Shown one piece after another: positions 6,198 to 10,542 of a stretch of 10,542 nucleotides of DNA. The stretch comes from Verrucomicrobiota bacterium (GTDB taxonomy: Bacteria; Verrucomicrobiota; Verrucomicrobiia; Chthoniobacterales; UBA10450), in NCBI GenBank assembly GCA_003221375.1, contig QHRI01000273.1:1-10542 (forward strand), read 5' to 3'. Position 1 is the stretch's first letter. Each line of letters opens with the position of its first letter. Below the pieces are notes generated by a model that had not been told where the DNA came from, did no database searches, and saw only the letters and a program-made list of their open reading frames with translations. The translations under genes were made by a program, and so were the position numbers.

Positions 6198-6584
6198 ATG
6201 GAAACCAATAAATCGCCGCAAGATTTTCCGTACAAGACTTACCTGAACATTTTGCACGGCCCGCTTGAGCTCATCGATGTACAGAAATTAGCCGAAGCCT
6301 GCACCGACAAATGGTTCAACCAGACGCTTTGCAAAGTGAACGAGTCGGTGGTCAGGCTAGCGGTGATCCAGGGCGAATACCATTGGCACGAACACAAAGA
6401 GATCGATGAATTCTTTTTCATTCTCGACGGGCATTTCCTCATCGATCTCGAAGATCGGGTTGTCGATCTTGCGCCCAGACAGGGTTTCGTTGTGCCTAAA
6501 GCTGTGCGCCATCGCACGCGCGCGCCCGAGCGTACCGTGATCTTGATGGTTGAGCGCGCGGATATTGTTCCGACCGGTGACTGA
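6198..6584 (+). CDS. Small single-domain cupin protein
   Basis: A 128-residue cupin unrelated in sequence, beyond the fold motif, to the two before it. QGEYHWHEHKEIDEFFFILDG (58 to 78) is cupin motif 1, with H62, H64, H66 and E71 as potential metal ligands. GFVVPKAVRHRTRA (96 to 109) is motif 2, with H105. This matches the common class of small stand-alone cupins of about 120 to 130 residues whose substrates are mostly unknown. The ATG at 6198 has no clear Shine-Dalgarno sequence. The stop lies 15 bp before the GTG of the next gene, so the two may be co-transcribed. Confidence 0.85.
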   Translation: METNKSPQDFPYKTYLNILHGPLELIDVQKLAEACTDKWFNQTLCKVNESVVRLAVIQGEYHWHEHKEIDEFFFILDGHFLIDLEDRVVDLAPRQGFVVPKAVRHRTRAPERTVILMVERADIVPTGD

Positions 6585-6599
6585 GCGCGTCCAAGGCGG

Positions 6600-7079
6600 G
6601 TGAAAATAATTTCAGGCGGACAAACGGGCGTTGATCGCGCGGCGCTGGATATTGCGCTGAAACATGGGATCGAATCCGGCGGTTGGTGTCCGGCGGGACG
6701 TCTGGACGAATTCGGCAGGATTCCTGATCGTTATCCACTTAAGGAGTTGGAAAACGGCGGATTGACCGAGCGAACTTTGCAGAATGTTAAAGATTCCGAT
6801 GGAACCGTCGTCATTTACTCCAGCAAACTAAGCGGAGGAACCGAGCAAACGGTTAAATTTTGTGTCGAGCAACGACGACCACACGAATTAATTGACTCCT
6901 CCAGCGTTTCGATTGAAAAGGCCGCGCATTTGATCGCCGGTTTTGTCCGCCAGAACAAGATCGACACTCTTAACGTTGCTGGTCCACGTCAAAGTGAATG
7001 GCCGGAAGGATACGATTACGCGTTTCGGGCCCTAGATAATTTTCTCGCTACCTTATCGCCACGCCCCAGGGGCGCTTGA
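6600..7079 (+). CDS. YpsA/Moco-carrier-like Rossmann protein
   Basis: A 159-residue protein of the 'putative molybdenum carrier' family, related in fold to YpsA/DprA-type and molybdenum-cofactor carrier Rossmann proteins. Motifs: SGGQTGVDRAALD (5 to 17), the nucleotide/phosphate loop; GGWCPAGR (27 to 34); DGTVVIYSSKLSGGT (67 to 81); and LNVAGPRQSEWPEG (124 to 137). Binding of Moco or a nucleotide is inferred from the family; no enzymatic activity is assigned. The start is GTG at 6600, preceded by AAGG (6593 to 6596), and family members begin with the same MKIISGGQTG-type sequence. The last residues (TLSPRPRGA) look like a non-conserved tail formed by a GC-rich palindrome (CGCCCCAGGGGCG) near the stop. 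It converges on the permease gene with 34 bp between. Confidence 0.85.
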   Translation: MKIISGGQTGVDRAALDIALKHGIESGGWCPAGRLDEFGRIPDRYPLKELENGGLTERTLQNVKDSDGTVVIYSSKLSGGTEQTVKFCVEQRRPHELIDSSSVSIEKAAHLIAGFVRQNKIDTLNVAGPRQSEWPEGYDYAFRALDNFLATLSPRPRGA

Positions 7080-7113
7080 GAATGAGACGGTTCGCCGAGT
7101 CGTTGGCTACAGA

Positions 7114-8292
7114 TTACTCGTAGCGCAGTGCTTTTACCGGATCGAGACGGGCAGCGAAGTACGCGGGAATGAGCGCGGCAATCGAGCAAATGAAAAACGC
7201 GGCAATACAAATGATAGCGACGTCTCGGGGGATGACTTCTGCCGGGATCGACGAAAATTGATAGACTTCCCGCGGGAAGACCTCGATATGAAATGTCGAG
7301 GCCAGCCAGTGACTGAACTCGTTGCGGTAGCGGATTACGATCTCCCGCCGCTTTTGCACAGTTACTGTAATGAGCGTGCTCATGATTCCAAAGGCGGCAA
7401 CGACCACTATGAAGAACAACAGGAAGAACATCACCGTGCGTTCGAGTCGCACAGCTTCGAAAAACTGGCTGTTCATGTCGATCCACGTCTGCGCGTATTG
7501 CGGTGGCTCAAGAAATTGTTCGATTGCCTGCTTCACGCGTTCAGCGCCGTAGGGGTTGTCGGTCCTGACGGTAATGCCGTGCAACGCGTCTCCCAATCCG
7601 TATAACTCCTGTCCCACATACACCGGCACGAGCAGAAACTCCGAATCGTGCAGGTAATGCCCGGTTTCAAAAATCCCAGTAACCGTTAGTTCTTTCGGGA
7701 GGATTACGTCGCGCAATTGATCGATCGCTTTTTTCTCTTCGTCGCCCTTGGCGTTTTCCAGTTTTTTGATGCCATCAAGGATCTGTCCAAGATTGCCCGG
7801 CGAATAGATGGTAATCTTATCACCGACGCTGACCTGCAGTTTGCGGGCGAGCTCAATTCCGAGCACGGTCGATTCACCTTCCAGGTCGAGCTTGCCGTAT
7901 TTAATGAATTTCCGCAGTGGGATGACCTTTTCTTCCTCAGCGGGGTCGACACCGCGAATCATCGGTGCAACTCGCCGGTTTTGAAATTCGACAATCACCG
8001 GTCCCTGGATGTAGGGAGCCGTCGCAACGACACCCGGTGTGTTGTCGATTTTTGTTTTGAGCGTTCGCCAGTCGCGCAAAACGTCCTCCGTGCCCACTAG
8101 AATGTGCGCATCGAAATCGATCACTTTTTGGCGCAGCTCGCGATCGAAGCCCGTCATAACGGAAATGACGAGAATCAACACAGTTACGCCGAGCATCACG
8201 CCTACGATTGAGATCAGCGTGATGATCGAAAGAAACGTGCGCTTTGGTTTCAAGTACCGCAGCGCCAGGAAAAGACTAAACGGAAGCTTCAA
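7114..8292 (-). CDS. LolC/LolE-family permease with in-frame loss of a membrane helix
   Basis: LolC/LolE permeases act with the LolD ATPase to release outer-membrane lipoproteins from the inner membrane to LolA. Seen: the N-terminal ALRYLKPKRTF (10 to 20), TM1 (about 21 to 46), a large periplasmic domain (about 50 to 283), TM2 (about 287 to 311) and the last TM (about 357 to 380), followed by the typical end ARLDPVKALRYE. After QKRREI (313 to 318) family members continue with a GIMKALGA-like coupling loop and a third membrane helix. Here the sequence jumps at residues 318 to 320 straight to IRYRNEF, the region after that helix. About 40 residues are missing, with the frame kept. Three helices instead of four, and no loop to contact LolD, argue for a non-functional protein. 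The start is TTG 8292, overlapping the DUF2237 stop by 4 nt. No lolD is adjacent. Confidence 0.85.
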   Translation of the reverse strand: MKLPFSLFLALRYLKPKRTFLSIITLISIVGVMLGVTVLILVISVMTGFDRELRQKVIDFDAHILVGTEDVLRDWRTLKTKIDNTPGVVATAPYIQGPVIVEFQNRRVAPMIRGVDPAEEEKVIPLRKFIKYGKLDLEGESTVLGIELARKLQVSVGDKITIYSPGNLGQILDGIKKLENAKGDEEKKAIDQLRDVILPKELTVTGIFETGHYLHDSEFLLVPVYVGQELYGLGDALHGITVRTDNPYGAERVKQAIEQFLEPPQYAQTWIDMNSQFFEAVRLERTVMFFLLFFIVVVAAFGIMSTLITVTVQKRREIVIRYRNEFSHWLASTFHIEVFPREVYQFSSIPAEVIPRDVAIICIAAFFICSIAALIPAYFAARLDPVKALRYE

Positions 8293-8618
8293 ACTAGGAT
8301 TAGCGTGGTGGCAAATTCACTGCCTTCAAGATCAACCGGAGCTGCGCGGTTGTGGTCCAGCGCGCTTTTCCAGCGCGTCACGCAGACGCACCATTTGTCG
8401 CCCGGCTTCAGTCCGGGAAAACCCCATTCCGGATGCGGAGTGACAAGGTCATTTCCATCGAGCACAGAAAAATCGAGAAATTCTCGCGTCACTTTCACGC
8501 AGACCGTATGAAGCCCGATATCTTCAGGTCCGGTGCGGCAAAATCCATCGCGATAGAATCCAGTCATCGGATCGCGACAACAACATTTCAATTCGGTTCC
8601 CAAAACGTTCGTCGGCAT
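8289..8618 (-). CDS. DUF2237 family protein
   Basis: A 109-residue protein of the DUF2237 family, whose function is unknown. Recognisable blocks are NVLGTELKCC (4 to 13), DPMTGFYRDGFCRTGPEDIG (16 to 35), GNDLVTPHPEWGFPGLKPGD (55 to 74) and KWCVCVTRWKSAL (75 to 87). It is cysteine-rich (C12 to C14, C27, C40, C77, C79), which might suggest metal or redox chemistry, but that is speculation. The C-terminus (EGSEFATTLILV) seems about 10 residues shorter than I expect, and its stop TGA is interlocked with the TTG start of the permease gene. It is divergent from the VOC gene with only 49 bp between, which must hold promoters for both; I see no convincing boxes on the minus strand. Confidence 0.85.
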   Translation of the reverse strand: MPTNVLGTELKCCCRDPMTGFYRDGFCRTGPEDIGLHTVCVKVTREFLDFSVLDGNDLVTPHPEWGFPGLKPGDKWCVCVTRWKSALDHNRAAPVDLEGSEFATTLILV

Positions 8619-8667
8619 AAAAGAAGATTACGCGTTACTATCTGAAACTTTATCAAGAGAGGAAGCA

Positions 8668-9117
8668 ATGCCAATCCGCGCCAAATATGTTCACACAAAC
8701 CTGATTGCCAGAGATTGGAAAAAGCTGGCTCAATTCTATTCCAAAGTATTTGGATGCGAGCCCAAAGGTCCCGAGCGCGATATGGCTGGCGCGTGGCTGG
8801 ACGGCCTAACATCGCTTCGGAACGCGCATCTTCGCGGCGTTCATTTGCGTCTGCCTGGCTATGACGATAACGGCCCTACACTTGAGATTTTCGGCTACGA
8901 CCAATTGATCGAGGGGGAATTAATAAATCGGTCCGGATTTGCGCACATTGCGTTTGGGGTGGATGACGTGGATCAAGCGTTGCAGGCAGTGATCACAGCT
9001 GGGGGTAGTACGGTCGGTGATGTTGTGACAACACAAGTTGACGGTGTTGGTTTGCTTCGGGTCGTTTATGCAAGAGATCCTGAGGGAAATATTATCGAAC
9101 TGCAAAAGTGGAGTTAA
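8668..9117 (+). CDS. VOC (glyoxalase/bleomycin-resistance) family protein
   Basis: A 149-residue vicinal-oxygen-chelate protein with the two beta-alpha-beta-beta-beta modules of a single VOC domain. Likely metal ligands are all present: H9 (YVHTNLIARD), E73 (TLEIF), H93 (GFAHIAF) and E144 (GNIIELQ). FGVDDVDQALQAVITAGG (96 to 113) and RDPEGNIIEL (136 to 145) are typical of the second module. Members include glyoxalase I, extradiol dioxygenases and epimerases; the substrate here cannot be told. The start at ATG 8668 is well supported by the Shine-Dalgarno sequence AGAGAGGAAG, the best in the window. The end overlaps the next gene by 10 nt, so the two are likely translated from one mRNA. Confidence 0.9.
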   Translation: MPIRAKYVHTNLIARDWKKLAQFYSKVFGCEPKGPERDMAGAWLDGLTSLRNAHLRGVHLRLPGYDDNGPTLEIFGYDQLIEGELINRSGFAHIAFGVDDVDQALQAVITAGGSTVGDVVTTQVDGVGLLRVVYARDPEGNIIELQKWS

Positions 9118-9671
9118 GTACGGATTATTTTGTGTCCGGGCAAATCGTCACCGCTTACTGGCTCATTCCGGCTGAGTCGGCACGCAGTTATTTCCAGAGT
9201 CTCATTAACGATCTCGCGCAACGATATAAGGCGCCGAGATTCGAGCCGCATGTGACAGTCCACGTCGGAGCGAATCGTACGGATGCAGTTCACGAAGTGC
9301 TTTCGAAAGCTGCGCGAGAGTGCAAACAAATCGTGCTCCAGGCGCTCGAGGTCGGTGGTTCCCCTGAATTTATCAAAACACTTTTTGTACATTTCGCTAT
9401 GAGCAGGCAATTGCAGCAGCTTAATCATTGCATTCGTAATGCGGCGCGAGATTCGTCTGATTACAAACTCAATCCACACTTGAGCCTTCTCTACAAAAGA
9501 ATATCGATTCATGATCGGCGCCTGCTGACGCATTCGATTGAAGTGCCGTTTCCTGAAGTGACGTTTGACTCATTGAAGGCGGTTCAATGCATTTCGCCCA
9601 CACACCGCCGCGCCGATGTTGAAGCCTGGCGCGTCATGGCGGAGAAACCGCTCGGATCGATCGGCGCCTGA
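9108..9671 (+). CDS. 2H phosphoesterase (cyclic phosphodiesterase/LigT-like)
   Basis: A 187-residue protein of the 2H superfamily, named for two HxT/S motifs that act on 2',3'-cyclic phosphates or 2'-5' RNA links. Both are present: FEPHVTVHVG (45 to 54; H48, T50) and NPHLSLLYK (122 to 130; H124, S126). The start of the fold is TAYWLIPAESARSYFQSLI (15 to 33), matching plant/fungal-type CPDase-like proteins. I list the GTG at 9108, which overlaps the VOC gene by 10 nt. A second in-frame GTG at 9132 is also possible, since homologues begin close to the YWLIP segment. The exact substrate is unknown; the coupling to the VOC gene does not reveal it. It converges on the metallophosphoesterase gene with 10 bp between the stops. 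Confidence 0.8.
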   Translation: MELSTDYFVSGQIVTAYWLIPAESARSYFQSLINDLAQRYKAPRFEPHVTVHVGANRTDAVHEVLSKAARECKQIVLQALEVGGSPEFIKTLFVHFAMSRQLQQLNHCIRNAARDSSDYKLNPHLSLLYKRISIHDRRLLTHSIEVPFPEVTFDSLKAVQCISPTHRRADVEAWRVMAEKPLGSIGA

Positions 9672-9681
9672 TACAGACGCC

Positions 9682-10401
9682 CTACAGTTCGACTATTCGG
9701 TAAGGTTTTCCGGTTTTGCGAAGCGCCGGCGCGGAGACGTTGTAAACGGGAATTCCAGTGGAAGTCTCTCCATCGAGGATGCCGTTGTGGGCGTGGCCGT
9801 GAAACACCGCGTCGACTCGAAACCGATTGATCGGTTCTTCCAACCGGCTGGAGCCAAGGAAGGCAAAAATTTCGGGATCTTCCCCTTTCAACGTGGCGCG
9901 GATAGGGGAGTAATGGAGTACTACGATTCGCCGTTCTGTTTGTAGTTTCGCCAGCGCTTGTTCCAACCGGACAGCGTGCCTGATCGATTCCTGCACAAAT
10001 TGCTTAATGAGCGGTTCGCCCCATGCGTTTAACATTCGCCGGCCGAAACCACCGCCAAAACCCGGGACGCCAGCGAAGCCGACTCCTGCGACGTCGATGG
10101 CTTCACCGTCAAGCATGTTGACGCCCGCGTCATCGAGAACTTTACAAACCGATTCCGCCTGTCCTGATTCGAAATCGTGATTACCTAAGACCGCGAGCAT
10201 TGGGATTTTCACACTAGCGCGAATATCGGCGACGAGTGCCTCGGCTTCCTCGGGAAGGCCGTAATCCGTGAGGTCGCCACAAAGCAACAGGATATCAGCG
10301 TTGCTTGAGATCTCGGCAAACGCTTCATGTAACATGCCACGTGAGTGCTTGCCGTAATGTAGGTCCGCCATCGCGGCGATTCGTAACGCGCGCTTAACCA
10401 T
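9682..10401 (-). CDS. Calcineurin-like metallophosphoesterase
   Basis: A 239-residue phosphoesterase with a complete dinuclear metal site: DLHYG (13 to 17), GDLTDYG (42 to 48), GNHDFE (73 to 78), HYSP (163 to 166) and GHAHNG (202 to 207, preceded by H201). The size and motif order fit the cytosolic bacterial branch of the superfamily, with no signal peptide or membrane segment. A Gly-rich loop, GVPGFGGGFG (111 to 120), lies in the middle. The substrate could be a nucleotide, a phosphodiester or a phosphoprotein; it cannot be decided. I use the ATG at 10401; the internal Met at 11 is just before the first metal motif and is less likely, because residues 4 to 10 form the first strand. Confidence 0.9.
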   Translation of the reverse strand: MVKRALRIAAMADLHYGKHSRGMLHEAFAEISSNADILLLCGDLTDYGLPEEAEALVADIRASVKIPMLAVLGNHDFESGQAESVCKVLDDAGVNMLDGEAIDVAGVGFAGVPGFGGGFGRRMLNAWGEPLIKQFVQESIRHAVRLEQALAKLQTERRIVVLHYSPIRATLKGEDPEIFAFLGSSRLEEPINRFRVDAVFHGHAHNGILDGETSTGIPVYNVSAPALRKTGKPYRIVEL

Positions 10402-10467
10402 TCTTCTTCAGAAACGTAATCGCTCGCGCTATCGGACGTTTTCAGCAGGTCAGTCGCAGCGTTATTC

Positions 10468-10542
10468 CTATGCATACAACATCGGCTTTGATAGCGTTAT
10501 GATGGTGATGACGCCAAAGAGAAGAGCAGCCACGAGAAAGAA
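10468..10542 (-). CDS. Possible C-terminal end of a membrane protein (partial)
   Basis: On the minus strand an open frame enters from the right edge and reads FFLVAALLFGVITIITLSKP followed by MLYA and a TAG stop at 10470 to 10468. The first 17 residues form a convincing membrane helix. This may be the end of a small membrane protein upstream of the metallophosphoesterase gene. The evidence is only 24 codons of hydrophobic sequence, so it could be chance. Nothing else is recognised between 10402 and 10467. Confidence 0.3.
   Translation of the reverse strand, partial: FFLVAALLFGVITIITLSKPMLYA

Noticed and set aside
7058..7079. GC palindrome CGCCCCAGGGGCG at the end of the YpsA-like gene as a terminator.
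   Set aside because: The loop is too small for the full palindrome to fold well and no T-run follows on either strand, so I only mention it within the gene entry.
7717..8100. Plus-strand ORF of 127 codons opposite the permease.
   Set aside because: Antisense to the conserved periplasmic domain of the LolC/LolE protein; composition reflects the opposite strand.
10209..10475. Minus-strand 88-codon ORF upstream of and overlapping the metallophosphoesterase gene.
   Set aside because: Most of it overlaps the metallophosphoesterase start in another frame, where DLHYG and GDLTDYG are encoded; the non-overlapping part has no recognisable feature.

Overview
The window looks like a chromosomal segment of a Gram-negative soil-type bacterium. 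A complete lpxK (lipid A 4'-kinase) and a LolC/LolE-type lipoprotein-release permease both imply an outer membrane. From memory, the style of the proteins and the heptamer repeats between genes resemble environmental Verrucomicrobiota (Chthoniobacterales/Udaeobacter-like). That placement is inference and was not tested by any search. I see no phage, transposase, CRISPR, tRNA or rRNA.

Layout. The left edge holds the 5' end of a secreted-protein gene (-), a shortened dodecin gene (+), a small DUF883-like membrane protein (-) and an RlmI-type methyltransferase (-). A divergent block to the right then runs mostly on +: homoserine kinase thrB (broken), lpxK, a stand-alone LigD-type polymerase domain, a clipped CBU_0592-like membrane protein, three cupin genes (the first two a tandem duplication) and a YpsA/Moco-carrier-like Rossmann protein. 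Converging on it from the right are a DUF2237 gene and a LolC/LolE permease (-). The right end has a VOC-family gene overlapping a 2H phosphoesterase gene (+), a calcineurin-like metallophosphoesterase (-), and possibly the C-terminus of a membrane protein (-).

The genes do not form one pathway. They are housekeeping genes (amino-acid synthesis, lipid A, lipoprotein sorting, rRNA methylation), a repair-related polymerase and several small stress- or metabolite-type enzymes. There are short operon-like pairs: DUF2237 with the permease (4-nt overlap), VOC with 2H (10-nt overlap) and thrB with lpxK (12-nt gap).

The most notable property is a recurring defect. At four places a recognisable gene has lost a block that I estimate at about 80 to 120 bp: dodecin (in frame, central half gone), thrB (frameshift, glycine-rich ATP loop gone), the CBU_0592-like gene (3' end gone, abutting the next gene) and the LolC/LolE permease (in frame, one transmembrane helix gone). 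This is either real gene decay or a systematic assembly artefact, and reads would decide.

The second notable property is a pair of 35-bp arrays, each five imperfect 7-bp units. They flank lpxK, differ completely in sequence, and lie immediately or almost immediately before a start codon.
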